Assembly: GCA_036936605.1 (NCBI GenBank) | Contig: JAUPFV010000005.1 | Location: forward strand, 75,652,885-75,716,884 | Source of the DNA: Limnanthes douglasii subsp. nivea | Taxonomy: Eukaryota; Streptophyta; Magnoliopsida; Brassicales; Limnanthaceae | Direction: 5' to 3' | Length of the DNA: 64,000 nt | Shown: positions 23,930-35,410 of the stretch, piece by piece | How the letters are laid out: each line of letters starts with the position of its first letter | Position numbering within the stretch: the stretch's first letter is position 1 | Notes under the pieces: model-generated | Seen by the model: the letters and a program-made list of their open reading frames with translations, nothing else | What the model was told of the DNA's origin: nothing | Database searches by the model: none | Position numbers and translations under genes: made by a program

Positions 23930-25440
23930 TCTAAGAACCTCTTCGGAACCACTCTTGCATGATGCTCACATGGTTCAAATCATATCTTTATATTATTTTG
24001 CGAACCTTTTAACAATGAAAAACTAGTTATGTATGAGTGTGGGGTGTACAAACGTAACAACGACATCATTAACTATGTGTGATAGTCTTCCAAAATTATC
24101 GACCTACACATACAACAATCGTTCATTAAGACGTGAAGCCCCAAACTACTTTTCTTACATGACTCTCCTCACAGTATGAAGAGAAGTAAGGTTACTAGGT
24201 CTGCGAATGAGTCCTAGACAATTAAAATTTGAAGGCTAGTATATACGCATTTCCTTTAATGACTCGTCTGGTATTGCTCCAAATGTGAGGTTACTAGGTA
24301 TGCCAACCTCCCCCATCAAATTAGCACATGAATTTCACACACTTCTTTTATTTCATGACTTACCTAGAAAAATCCCACTAGGCAAGGTTACGTTGGTTTG
24401 AAAATGAGTGCTAGAGAATGACCATCTCAATTCTCGCACAAACTTCTTTCCTTTCATGACATGTCTGGAAAAAAACCCCATTGGATAGGGTTATGCAAGT
24501 TTACCAATCAGTCATAGAGAATGAGCATCTAAATACGCGCATTGTATTTCTTACCGATGTGATTTGATGTTTATCTTATTAGGAAATCTTTGATTTTGTC
24601 ATAATATAATATTTTGAGTGTCTGAAGTAGTTCAAGGAAGTGATATATCTTATTTTTTGCTTTGATTTTTAAGTGGATATGAATGCCAACAAAAAATCCA
24701 TGTACCTGAAATGACAATGCATGGGCATGAATTATCACTTCGTACATCACAGAGTTCAAGTGTCATCAATAATGGATAATTACATTCCATCACGTGACCA
24801 TACATTCAAAAATCTAGATTACAAATATGTATGTAATGGTGTTACAAAACTATTAAACTCTAAATAAATAACATAATACCCAAACATGGCACATACTAGA
24901 ATAATCAACCAGCCTAAACATGCAAAACGTGTTATATATCACGTTAGAAACATGTTGGTCCATTGTAAATACATACATAATTATACTAAACATACCTTCG
25001 AGCCTGCATACCTACATATGATATTTTAAATATTTGAATTGATTGGTTATACCTCTATATGGGGTATATACAACAATCATACTCGAAAGCATCACAACAA
25101 AGAAAAATAAAATTACATATATTGTAATTCTCGGGCTGATCGCTCGATTATTTACAAGAGTAACTGAATGATCATTTAGATCTCTATCTTTTGGGTTAAA
25201 TTAAAAAATAACCTCAATCGGATAAGCTAGCATCAATTCATGACTTCGTGAAATTAGTCACCCAAAGTTGAAAATGAAGTACGAGTTCGTAGCCACAATA
25301 GGGGTGATAGGAGTGAACTAGACTTTGTTACATGGACCATAATATTGGTCACAAAAAAATGAACCTAAGATAAGTTCACCCCGACGACCACCTCTTGTTT
25401 ACGAAGAACTCCCTAATTTTTCAAAAATGAAAACCCCCAC
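23930..25440. repeat. Large tandem duplication, copy 2
   Basis: Second copy of 21870-23420, same order and orientation of all anchors. Ends near the shared aactccctaattttt block. Boundaries approximate. Confidence 0.75.
24150..24546. repeat. Four tandem ~98-bp units (copy 2)
   Basis: Units start near 24152, 24250, 24349 and 24448 with the same internal order as at 22100-22498, so the four-unit array existed before the large duplication. Confidence 0.7.
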
Positions 25441-26520
25441 ATAATATTTAGATGCACTCTATCATACCAAACATAGTGCCTAACATTTGATTTTATGTTA
25501 TCTATCAACTATTTCATACATAGGTCTCTAAACAAGAATTAGTAAATTAAAAATACCAAAGGGTTTTACTCTTAACTGTATTATTTAAAAACAAATTGGA
25601 TTTTAGGAGAAATAATTTCATAGTTATTGTTCCTACACATAGAAATTAGAGACGACTCTCATACCACTTGCTAGAATCTACAACTCATTGAATAATATAG
25701 TTTGCTATATCTCCCAAAGTTCTTGTTAATCTGCAACGGAAGCTTTTCTTGATTCTCGTTTCTTAGAGAGAGATGATGGTTATGACTCTTCTACTGGCTT
25801 GAGAGTTGATGTATACTTATTCTTTAAACAAAAAGAATATAAACCCATTGAAAATGTTTGAAGAACCAAAATTGCGAGAAGAGAGAAAAACAATTACTTT
25901 TTAAAAGGCTGAACTAAAAGGTATAAACTTTAGAAAAATAACTAAGGTTTTCATTTATATAGAAATCATAATAATATAATTTCTATATAATTAAACCCTA
26001 TTAATGTAATAAATAAAATAATATCATTTTCCTTTTATTAAATTACTTTATTGTAAATATTAAAGGACAACTATCCATAAATATCAAACCAAGTGTCTCA
26101 TTACCACATAATACACAAAAATGATAAACTACCAATTGATATCTTAACCATGTCGCGAAACCAAAATTAGCCATCATTTCAATTTTTTGAACCAAAATTC
26201 TCGTTCTTACTTTTTATTTTTTTCTTTTTATTTTAAAAAGTAGCTTTTCTAAACCATAGCTCAGAGAAAATTTGAAAGTACCATCGATTTTTTTACGAAG
26301 AACAAAACTACATTCATTAATAATATATATTTTTTTAATTTTGTTATTTTCAAAAAACATGCGAGATTAGGCATAACCAAACATAGGAGTTGAGACACAA
26401 AAAAAAGTGAGACCAAGCATAAGACACATGCTACACCATGAATAAAACACATACAAGAGCATACATAAATAAACATGTGAGACTATGGATAAATAAGCAT
26501 GCAAAAGTTGGAACAACTAG
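25441..26520. other. AT-rich region with a possible minus-strand LTR junction
   Basis: The minus strand at 25666-25654 reads tggtatgagagtc, a near match to the initiator Met-tRNA site, preceded (minus) by a ca end. An LTR with a minus-strand element could therefore begin at 25669. No second LTR or coding sequence supports it. Confidence 0.3.
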
Positions 26521-29170
26521 CTGAGCAACTCGGAGGAACATTGCAATCTGATTATGTTTACGCCTAGCTGAAACAGCTCATTTTTTATCCTTTGGCTCAT
26601 ACTTGGTATTGATAATCTTTGTTTTTCAGCTCGTATTTTGTGTAAATATATTTTGCAGTGACAAAAAAACCTGGACGCGAGGCCACGATAGATCGATCAA
26701 TAACAAGAATATTTTGGGCTACTCTGGGGGTTTAAGCTGAGACTTGCTTTATACTAGGGAACATGAGTTGAGGTTGGTAACAAATTGGTTTATCTTTCTA
26801 TCACTTCTTGAATTGTAACTACTAGTACTAATTTGAGGTACTTGAGCTCTTTTAATTTATTCTTTCTATTTAGGGAAGATAATTGATGGTTTTTGAAAAG
26901 TCACTGATGAAACTCCTTCTTTCAAGATTTGGTAATCACCTTCTTAGAGGTAACTTTGTTTGGAAATTTTAACTCATGATCTCAGATTTATAGTCTTTTA
27001 TTGAGGTACGCAAAATATTGACTTTCCTTCTTACACTCTCTAATTCAAAATTTATGCCTGAAACGCTTCATCATTGAGGTTTCTTCTTAAATGTTTTTGA
27101 TCATTTCTTATGATGTCCGTTGAAGCTTGCATTTATTAATAGACCTCAATATATCAAGTGACTATAAACAAAAAAAAATCAGGTACATATACCATTTAAG
27201 TTGCAAAGATTTGGTGTAGATGGGTCCTTTAATAGTTTTGAGGATGGTTTTCTTTGTTTTCTCGCTTAAAGCTTTCTTGAATTCTTTTCGTGTTTTGATT
27301 TAATATAATGCTTCGATAATTTTGGTGTCTCTAATCACTAGATTGTCCTTGAAACTTCCAATTATTTTTTAAATAGTATTTGGGTTTCTTTTACTTTTGT
27401 GAGGTGTAGTTTAAACTGAGTGTAATTGATCTTTTGTTTCAGTTTCTACAACTAATGGAGCTTGATCTATCATGCCATCTATTTTTCTTGTGGTCGTTGT
27501 TTTGGAATTATTGATTGTTTACCTATCTTCTTTATTTTATTTTATTATAATCGATTTCACTTTGCAAAACCAAGTTCCAAATTCACTGAATGTTTTGGTA
27601 GGTGATATAGATTGAACTTGGTTCATATTTAAAGTATGTCATGCTTCATGTGGTATTTGTTTCTTACAAAGAGATTGATTATATCCTAGGTGTGAACATA
27701 TAGTACGATTGGAAGGTATGTCACCATAATGGATGTCTTTCCATACTTCATAGATAGTATCAGAGTCTATCCAGACTTTGTTGATAAGTTTTGTAAAAAT
27801 ATCAAGTGTAATCCATGTTTTTCAGTAATGAAGCCTTGTTTTGTTCATTTCTGGAGCCTAATAGTTAGTGGCTGCCCAATAGACTTAACAATTTCCCTTA
27901 TGGTGTTTTCATTGAACATAAACTAAGGAAGATTACATAAAGTAATCCATACATGAGTTATGGGTTGTTTAATGTTCCGGTTGAATAAACGATATCCTCT
28001 AAGTAGTATTATGGTTTGGTTCCTTATATTACATATGTTTCTTCTCCAGGTCTTACGTAGATCCTCTTGTTAATCAATTTATATTAGGACGTGCCTTATG
28101 TCCCACTAAATTAGACTGAAAACACCCAAAAGGACAAATTATTCAAAAACTTGTAGATGATTATCATTTTTGGTTTGTATGTGGAGAATTTACCAATTAT
28201 GGTATGTTTTGAGTTATGTAACGTTATTTCCTTGTCTTGGATGGGGAATTGAATTGATAAATGGTCTGATTTATCTTGTATATTGATATTGTCATGTTTT
28301 TTTTATAGATTAAGCCTTGTTACATCTGCATACGTTTTTTAAGGTAATCTCGCGCTTTGATTTTGTAATGGTTAATGAGATTCAATATTTTATGAAATAG
28401 ATTGTCCGAAAGTAATATTTGATCTTATGTTTGAGATTTTTACAAGACTAGTGTGGGAGATACCATTACATATTATCAGAGTATTTTTATTTGGTTCAAG
28501 AATGCGACTTCATCTTCCCGTTTGTTCAAGAGTGAGGCATTTGATTGATGACTTTGAAATTAATCTTTGTTTCTTGGAACATAAAAATCTAGCTTGTTTG
28601 CTAGAGTTTGAATCTTCGTTAGCGTTAAAGATTGAAACAATTGTTGGACACACACATCTACTTTTGTTCATATTGGGGGTTAACTATAAAATTGATATAG
28701 GCCTATGTTTGTAGGAGGACACCATCTTCTTGAGTTTCTTGGAGGACTTTCTTGGAGAAACTTCATGATCTTCTTGAAAAGATTGAAATTAATGATTTTT
28801 AAGTGGGAAAATCGTTGCGCAGCTACAGGCCAGGTTGGTTTGCTGTTTCTGGAACCATCATCTCTTCACAGTCACTTCACCTAGTTTTAACCTAGGAATC
28901 AAGTAGTACTTCGGTGGGGAAAAGTCGTACAATACCTCACAAGATTTGCAATCTACTTTTTGTTTTTTTTCAACGACCCTAAATTGATGCTTATTTGAGC
29001 TCCTACTAGTTACTGTTACGGATGCGAGTAAAATAACATAATGGTTTTACAAAAAACCAGTTTAGATATGCTACTTTTATTCTCTTCACGCACTTATTTA
29101 GTCAATCTCATTAATAATTGATCACCAATGAAATTGTAGGATGACCGGATTTATTCAGAAGCAAAGATGC
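26521..29170. other. No confident gene
   Basis: T-rich plus-strand sequence with short open stretches only. 28427-28714 encodes 95 codons ending IVGHTHLLLF, faintly like the zinc-knuckle end of LINE-type gag proteins, but the Cys ligands are missing and I do not call it. 27729-27926 (65 codons) has no recognised family. Confidence 0.4.
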
Positions 29171-29719
29171 AAATGCGATAATATAACTTGATGTATTAGA
29201 CTATGTGCAGTAGTGGGAATATTTCATCTTCCAAAAGTGCGCCACATTAGCATAATCCTCAAATAATTCTGCAAAAATTATCACTCCACACAACAGAGCA
29301 TATTTCATCTTTCAGCATATTTCACAATATTTCTCTCTTCCACATCATTCTACCATATCATATCATATCCTAACATATATTTTTATTTTTCTTCCTTATA
29401 ATTTAATATATATTTACATTAAAGTTATATGTATATCTATTAAAATAAATATTTTTTATAAATTAGCATAATATATTTTCTTTATAAAAATAAATTATAA
29501 AATTAATATATTTTATTAAATAATAAATAATATACAATCTATTTAAATTTAAAATATAAAAATATAAGTGGTCTAATTTCCGAAGAACTTAAAAAAAATT
29601 AATAGAATAAATAATTTATATTTTACTAAAACAACACACGAAAATTACTACCTAAATTTATTTATTTAATTTTTATACTATTTCAAAAAATTATTAATAA
29701 AATAAACTCAATAAATTTT
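29171..29719. other. Very AT-rich stretch
   Basis: Starts with a ttagactatgtgcagtag-like border. A loosely similar inverted border (gctgtagttggactaa) occurs near 30260-30280, which may mark a long MITE-like unit enclosing the 140-bp repeats. No coding sequence. Confidence 0.35.
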
Positions 29720-30175
29720 TGTATCTGAATCAAACAAACAAACTCTCTATTTATAGATCTCCAAAAATTATAAATCATTGTATAATTTATTTATTTTTGT
29801 TCTTTGCTAACATGTTCCCAAAATAGTTTCGGATTAATAAAAAAACTCAAAACTTTTGGTGTCCGAATCAAACAAACCAAGTCTCTATTTATTGATCTCA
29901 AAAAATTAAAAATCATGGTATAAGTTTTTTATTTTTTTACATATGAGAATATTCCAAAAATTGTTTGGAAAAAAATTAGTAAAAAAACATAAAAAATTTC
30001 GGTATACGAAACAAACAAACCAAGTCTCTATTTATAGATTTAATTTTTTTTATAAATTATGGTATAACTTTTTTCACAAAAAAATATTGAAACATTCCGA
30101 AAATCATATTGAAAATACTAAATAAATAAAAAAAGTCAACAAAATCAAACAAACCAACTCTCTACTTATAGATAT
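29720..30175. repeat. Three-and-a-bit tandem repeats of ~140 bp
   Basis: The block (c)gaatcaaacaaaccaa.tctctatttatagat recurs near 29725, 29865, 30008 and 30146, each followed by an A/T run, aatcat.gtataa and attcc.aaaat. Units are diverged; non-coding. Confidence 0.75.
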
Positions 30176-30807
30176 AAAAAAAATAAAAAATAATATATAT
30201 ATATATATTTACCAACCATATTTTCAAAAAAATATTTTAAAAAAAACGAAACCTGCAGCATGCTGTAGTTGGACTAAACAAAAATGTATCGAATTCAACT
30301 TAAACCTCCGTGCATATTTTAAGACCACATATGATACAAATTTACATTACTGCACCCGCATAAAGCACATACTTTTATCAAATATGTGCTTTTCTACGTA
30401 GTCTCACGTGAAGTAAAATTTAGTTATGTTTGGATACTTTGATGACATTACCCAGTATTTTATATATATATATATATTAACAAAAATTAAAATTTTATGG
30501 ATAAAAATTGTGTTACAAAATTGTTTCTTATAGGATAGATTAAATATTTTGACACAGAATATTTCTATGAAAACAGTTTTGATCTTTTTTGTCTTTAGCT
30601 TAGTCTTTCTTCAAAGTCAGTTTTGAAGCATCTTCATAGGCCAGTTGACATGAATTTAGTGTCATTCTTCATTACTAACTTGAGTTCCTTTATGTTGAGT
30701 GGCCTTCAATTCCTTTAGTTGTCCCTATCTTCTGATCGTATGTGAAGGAGAAACCTACAAAATTTAGAACGTTAAGGTCACGTAATACCTCCCATTAGGA
30801 TAGTTTA
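30176..30807. other. AT-rich, no recognised gene
   Basis: Holds (ta)n microsatellites near 30195 and 30462, then sequence leading into the 3' end of the LINE relic. No clear LINE poly(A) tail was identified. Confidence 0.4.
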
Positions 30808-31290
30808 TTAAGTAGTAGTGTCTCTTATATAACCTATATTAAGGCTTTCAAGTAAGACAATAGCACTCAAACCAGGAGGTAATTGTGATGGATTGAATGT
30901 GTAGTCTGATTGAGAGTTAAGTGTATATTTAGCTGCCCAATTAGCAGCTTCATTACGCTCCCTATAAATATGCCCAATGATCATTGTAGATGCAATTAAC
31001 TTTCTATAGCAGTTTAATAAGTGTTTTAGGTACCATGAGGACTGCCCTTTACCTAATATGTTAAAACGTATCAGTGAATCAACTTCAATATCAACATTAG
31101 TAAAGTTGTTTTGCTTGCAGTATAGCAAACCATCTAATAGCGCTTGAGGTTGAGCTGTTAATGGTATATATTTACCTATTAATTTGCCTCTAGAATATAG
31201 TACTTCACCCTTGTTATTTTTAAGTATAAAACCACTGTTAGCCTCACCATTTGTCAGACAGGAGGCATCACAGTTTAGTTTAATTATGCT
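30808..31290 (-). pseudogene. LINE RNase H domain
   Basis: Reads KLNCDAS...GFILKNNKGEVLYS, then a helix (LLDGLLYCKQNN), IEVDS, and IIGHIYRERNEAANWAAK, i.e. the usual Asp-Glu-Asp-His/Asn pattern of plant LINE RNase H. An open frame of 106 codons covers 31128-30808. Confidence 0.8.
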
Positions 31291-31457
31291 TAATGTAGTG
31301 TGATTCCATTAAATGTATAGGCAATGTTTTTAATAGCTAAGTGATTAAAAAAATGTGTGTCATTTTCTATTTTAGTATCACCTATCGAGTGTTTTGGTTT
31401 CAGGACTTTAGAAGAATATATTGTAGACATAATACGTAAAACATATTGTATAAGGTT

Positions 31458-32210
31458 TTAGGAGCTAGCTTTGATTGCATCATGTTTAAAGGTATTCCTA
31501 GCTTTCCATAGGACCCAAACTCTAACTAAATGTATTATGTATCTAACATGCGTTTTCGTTGTTAAAGATAGAAGCCAAATGTTTATGATATGCTTAAGAG
31601 TCATGTACTTGCTTATCCTAATTCTAAATAATAGTGAAAAATGTAACCAAATACTCCAAGCAATAGGGCAAGAGACAAAAATATTATTCAAACTTTCAGC
31701 ATTAGAACAGTGTTGATAGTTGGAGGCCAAGCTAAAACCTTTTTTCTGCATAATGGGGTCTATTGGCATTAAATTGTTCATTGTTTTCCATAATATAAAA
31801 GAACATTTAGTTGGAGTTAAGTTATCCAGATTTTCTTTAGAATATCATATTGTGATTCTTTAGTTCTAAGATCATTCCATGTATATTTTAGAGAGTAGCT
31901 ACTTGTTGGTGATACCTTCCAAAGAATAGTATCATCATGGTTCAAGTTTAGGGATATTTTTGTAATCTAGTTAATGATTGTTTCTGATATATGATTCGTT
32001 AGTTTAGGTATGTTCCAATCATTATTGTTCCAAAAATTCTGATACCTTTGTTTGTCTATACCGTGTATTGTTAAGGTATGGGTTCAATGCTATTAATGGT
32101 TGAGAATTGCTCCATTTATCGAGCCAGAAATCAACATTTCCTATGCCAGGTTGCCTGAAAAAAAAAACTTTCACCACACTCGTTTAGTTTGTATATTCTT
32201 TTCCAGATTT
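31458..32210 (-). pseudogene. LINE RT linker and zinc-binding region
   Basis: 31781-31458 encodes the RT-associated zinc-binding segment (YQHCSNAESLNNIFVSCPIAWSIW; first Cys replaced). Upstream to about 32210 the minus strand reads PGIGNVDFWLDKWSN and further linker sequence with stops. Confidence 0.75.
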
Positions 32211-32236
32211 TTGAGTCTTTAGACCTTAGATTTGAC

Positions 32237-32270
32237 TGTAAAGGATGATATATTGATATCATCCTTTACA
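32237..32270. repeat. Perfect 15-bp hairpin beside the chimeric LTR element
   Basis: tgtaaaggatgatat (32237-32251) and its exact reverse complement (32256-32270) are separated by attg. It lies 11 bp left of the LTR and contains aaggatgat, which also occurs at the element's own right internal edge. Confidence 0.8.
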
Positions 32271-32281
32271 AAAATAGATGA

Positions 32282-32660
32282 TGTAGCGAAGACTGCGAAC
32301 AGACTGGTTTATTTCCTAGGTATCGGAATTGGGCCAAACAAGTACTCAAATCGAAGATTTCGACGAGCCCATCAGATTTCAAAAATGTGACTTTGTCACA
32401 AAGTTTGATACCCAGATTCGACCTGTAGAGCCTTCGAAAACTAGTTTTAATATTTTAGCGTTATTTTATTTATTTATTTTATTTTAAAACATTTATGTAA
32501 TTTTCCTTATTTTATCCTTATTTTAAAACATTTTAAAACTGTTACTGTCAGACTTTGATTAATTGAATTTTGAGAATTATTATTCTGAGTCTCCTTATTT
32601 CTCTAACCTAGGGTTAGGGTTTTATCGTTGTCTGTTTCTTCTATTTCCGCTTCGCTACCA
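32282..32660 (+). repeat. Left LTR of the chimeric element
   Basis: 379 bp. Shares 32282-32382 and about 32548-32640 with the right LTR. The ~190 bp between are absent from the right LTR. Confidence 0.85.
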
Positions 32661-32707
32661 TATTGGTATCAGAGCCCAAAAATTCCTGCTACGCAGATAC
32701 AGGAATC

Positions 32708-34120
32708 ATGTTCCGGGTACCTCTTGATTTGAATGCTAGAATAGAGAACGACATCTTCCAGTCTACCTGCACAATTGGAGGAAGAATCTGCAAATTTGTA
32801 ATTGATTCAGATATCTATGAGAATCTGATTTCAGAGGAGGCTGTTCAGAAACTGGCGTTGAAGAATGAAGCTCTTCCATACCCATGCATACTGTCAGGAC
32901 TGATAGAGTACACCGAGGTAACAGTTTCTAAACGGTGTCAAATTGCATTTTCTGTTGGTAATTACAAAGATACAGTATGGTGTGACGTAGTTCCTATGGA
33001 TGTTTGCCATCTAGTTGTAGGAAGTCTATGGAGATTTAAGAGAAATTCTACTTATGATAGTAGAACAAATCGATACAGTTTTGTGAAAGATGGTATCAAG
33101 TTTATATTAGTGCCATCTAGAGTAATGTCTCCAAAACCACCACCAGTTAAGGAGTTTCATGCTCAAATTGCACCAGCTGCCGATCTTAGTTGTGATGCTA
33201 AAACTGTGTCTGACTCCGTGTTTGACAAACCAGTTTATGATACAAATATTTTTGAAGATGTATCTGGGTTGGTATTTGACAAACCAGTCTACGATGAGTA
33301 TGATGATGATTGGGATGATGAAGATCTAATTGATATTGAAGAGAAACTTGTAGATCGAGATATTGTCTCAGGCTTCAATAGACCAGACTACATCGCTTCA
33401 GACCTTCTATTGAAGAAGCACTGCAAACTAGCAGATTTTATTGTGGAGATACATCTTCCAGGTATTTTATGTTATCCTAAAATCAAACCTTTGATTCGGT
33501 TTTCGTTGGATACATGTTGTCGTATTGGAAAAATGGAAGATGATATTTTTGTGTTTGAGATTATGAATAAATTGATAAAAGAAAAGAATAGTGTTTTAAT
33601 GGATAAAAGACTAGGTTTTGTAATAGAACCTGGAGGATTTTTGTGTGATGGTTGGGGAAATAAAAGAAAGTGTTGCAAGTTAAAAATAGAAGATTGCAGT
33701 GTTTTGAATCTGCTGGCAGATATATACTCTGAAGAACTTGAGAAGCCATGTACTATTCAACAAAGAGGAATTGCTCCTTTCTGCAAGGGTTTTGATGTGA
33801 TACAACAAGCACAGTCTGGAACTGGAAAGACAACAACTTTTTGCACGTGCAAAGGTGATGTTGTGCTTAGTAAATGGGTTGAAACAGCAGACATAGAACA
33901 AGTGGATGAAGTATATCTTGATACTGGTGACCGCAGTACTGCTGATGACATGGTAAAGAGGGACAAAGCTGAGAAACCACTTCTTGACAAGAGCTGCAGC
34001 ATTCAGATTCTCACCTCTTACACTCTTATCATCGGTGAACACGTCAATATTTTTGCAGTTCTTTCAATGTTTCAGCGTTCCGAATTCGAGGTCGAATTCT
34101 TCCCAACCGGGGAAGGATGA
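32708..34120 (+). CDS. Chimeric ORF: Gypsy protease-like domain fused to an eIF4A Q-motif/Walker A fragment
   Basis: Uninterrupted 470-codon frame from ATG 32708, the first ATG after the primer-binding site, to TGA at 34118-34120. Residues ~10-135 match the aspartic protease region of plant chromovirus-type Gypsy polyproteins ([44 protein letters not shown]), but the catalytic Gly of DSG is Asp, so activity is unlikely. An acidic spacer follows with VFDKPVYD twice. About residues 333-379 match eIF4A from the NLL..IY helix through the Q motif ([16 protein letters not shown]) to Walker A ([12 protein letters not shown]). The segments between and after are unassigned. The last residues match a Gypsy pol tail. 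An open frame of this length suggests coding constraint or youth; expression is unproven. Confidence 0.75.
   Translation: MFRVPLDLNARIENDIFQSTCTIGGRICKFVIDSDIYENLISEEAVQKLALKNEALPYPCILSGLIEYTEVTVSKRCQIAFSVGNYKDTVWCDVVPMDVCHLVVGSLWRFKRNSTYDSRTNRYSFVKDGIKFILVPSRVMSPKPPPVKEFHAQIAPAADLSCDAKTVSDSVFDKPVYDTNIFEDVSGLVFDKPVYDEYDDDWDDEDLIDIEEKLVDRDIVSGFNRPDYIASDLLLKKHCKLADFIVEIHLPGILCYPKIKPLIRFSLDTCCRIGKMEDDIFVFEIMNKLIKEKNSVLMDKRLGFVIEPGGFLCDGWGNKRKCCKLKIEDCSVLNLLADIYSEELEKPCTIQQRGIAPFCKGFDVIQQAQSGTGKTTTFCTCKGDVVLSKWVETADIEQVDEVYLDTGDRSTADDMVKRDKAEKPLLDKSCSIQILTSYTLIIGEHVNIFAVLSMFQRSEFEVEFFPTGEG
33705..33846 (+). other. Captured eIF4A coding fragment
   Basis: About 46 codons. Plant eIF4A carries [20 protein letters not shown] and [13 protein letters not shown] here (established family knowledge). 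The window differs at several residues but keeps the GTGKT P-loop. The rest of the helicase, including DEAD, is absent. Confidence 0.85.
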
Positions 34121-34302
34121 TGTAGCGAAGACTGCGAACAGACTGGTTTCTTTCCTAGGTATCGGAATTGGGCTAAACAAGTACTCAAATCGAAGATTTC
34201 GACGAGACCGTCAGACTTTGATTAATTAAATTTTGAGAATTATTATTCTGAGTCTCCTTATTTCTCTAACCTAGGGTTAGAGTTTTATCGTTGTCTGTTT
34301 CA
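34121..34302 (+). repeat. Right LTR remnant of the chimeric element
   Basis: Starts tgtagcgaag and ends gtctgtttca. It lacks the middle ~190 bp (junction at a gtcag repeat) and the last ~20 bp of the left LTR. Confidence 0.8.
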
Positions 34303-34310
34303 GCCAACAA

Positions 34311-35405
34311 TTATAATTTGGGTAATATATTGATTTTATTATTTTTTCCCCACAAAGACTTGTTTTCCCTTAGTGTAAACCATAGCTTGAATGTAAAAGC
34401 GGTTTGATTGTCTTGGAGTTTTCTAATTCCAAGACCATTTCCATCATAAGGTTTACATATTCTTTTCCATTCTAACCATATAATAGGCTTTGACAGTTCA
34501 TTTTGTCCCCATAGAAATTTATATAACATGGTATAGATTCTTTTAATTATATTTTTAGGTAATTCAGTATATTGCATATAGTATATTGGATAGGATAGGA
34601 TGGCTGATTTTATCAGAATTAGCCTCTCACCAAAGGACAATGTCGTTATGTTCCATTCATTTTTTTTGTTTCTTATCTTATCAATAAGAGGAGCAAAATG
34701 TAATGAGGATTTTGATTTATGTATAGTGATCCCTAGGTATTTAAAAGGTAGAGTACTATGTCTGAATCCCAAAGAGTTTTCTAGTTCTGTTTTCCTAGTT
34801 CTGTTCATTTGAGGATTTGAATTGAAGGTAGTTTTAGATTTGTTGATTTGCTGCCCAAATAATGTTTGATATGTATCAAGGAAGTTACAAAGTTTTTTTA
34901 TAACATTTTTAGATCTATTAATGAAGATGATCACATCATTTGTGAATGCTAAGTTGGATATTGTTATTGAGGCTCTGGAGTTAGACCTCATTGAAGGGTA
35001 TCTGCTGTATAATATTTTAATTCCATGTATCAATAGTTCCTCAGCAATGATAAACAGGCTGGGTGATAAATGATCATCATGCCTGATACCATTTTTGGTC
35101 TTAAAAAATCCAAAAGGGCAACCATTAACAATTATTGAATATTGAACATTTTCAATACAAGATTTTATTAGATTAATGAACTTTCGATTGAAACCAAAAG
35201 CTTCTAATATATTGTATAAGTATTGAAATTTTAGTTTATCGAAAGCTTTTGCCATATCTAAATTTATTATTATGTTGTCACCTCTTGTTTTTTTTATAAA
35301 TCATGAACTAATTCCTGCGTAATTAGAATGTTTTGTGTATAATTTTATTTTCAACAAATGCTCCTTGTTCTTCTGACACGATTAGAGGCAAAATTTTAGC
35401 AAATC
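34311..35405 (-). pseudogene. LINE reverse transcriptase core
   Basis: An open frame of 314 codons from 35255 plus upstream homology to about 35405 (FAKILPLIVSEEQGAFVENK). Motifs: DMAKAFDKLKFQYLYNIL, NGCPFGFFKTKNGIRHDDHLSPSLF (normally GLRQGDPLSP), and the catalytic box as LAFTNDVIIF, where YADD or FADD is expected, so the active site is lost. The thumb region (LPFKYLGITI; LSFGERLILIKSAILSYPIYYM) and the LWGQNE..KPIIWLEWKRICKP segment follow. Confidence 0.88.
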
Positions 35406-35410
35406 TTGTA

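Larger units (their letters stand above)
32282..34302 (+). mobile_element. Chimeric non-autonomous LTR retrotransposon carrying an eIF4A fragment
   Basis: Left LTR 32282-32660 starts tgtagcgaag and ends cttcgctacca. Then an exact initiator Met-tRNA primer-binding site (tggtatcagagc, 32664-32675), one long ORF, a purine-rich ggggaagga tract, and a right LTR remnant 34121-34302 starting with the same tgtagcgaagactgcgaac. It lies inside the LINE. No RT or integrase is encoded, so it must have been mobilised in trans. A target duplication is not seen, probably because the right LTR end is lost. Comparable in principle to maize Bs1, which also carries host gene pieces. Confidence 0.85.
30808..35410 (-). 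mobile_element. Decayed LINE (non-LTR retrotransposon), interrupted
   Basis: The minus strand shows, from 35410 downward, RT homology to 34311, then after a 2-kb LTR-element insertion (32282-34302) the RT C-terminal/linker part (QPGIGNVDFWLDKW near 32150), a zinc-binding segment (31781-31458) and a C-terminal RNase H (31290-30808). This order is that of plant L1-type LINEs with RNase H. ORF1 and the endonuclease are absent, consistent with 5' truncation. Stops and shifts throughout. Confidence 0.85.

Noticed and set aside
28427..28714. Possible zinc-knuckle LINE gag protein
   Set aside because: The resemblance rests on GHTH near the end; Cys ligands are missing and no neighbouring LINE domains are in the same orientation.
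33705..33846. A functional eIF4A helicase gene
   Set aside because: Only the Q motif and Walker A are present; DEAD, SAT and the second RecA-like domain are missing.
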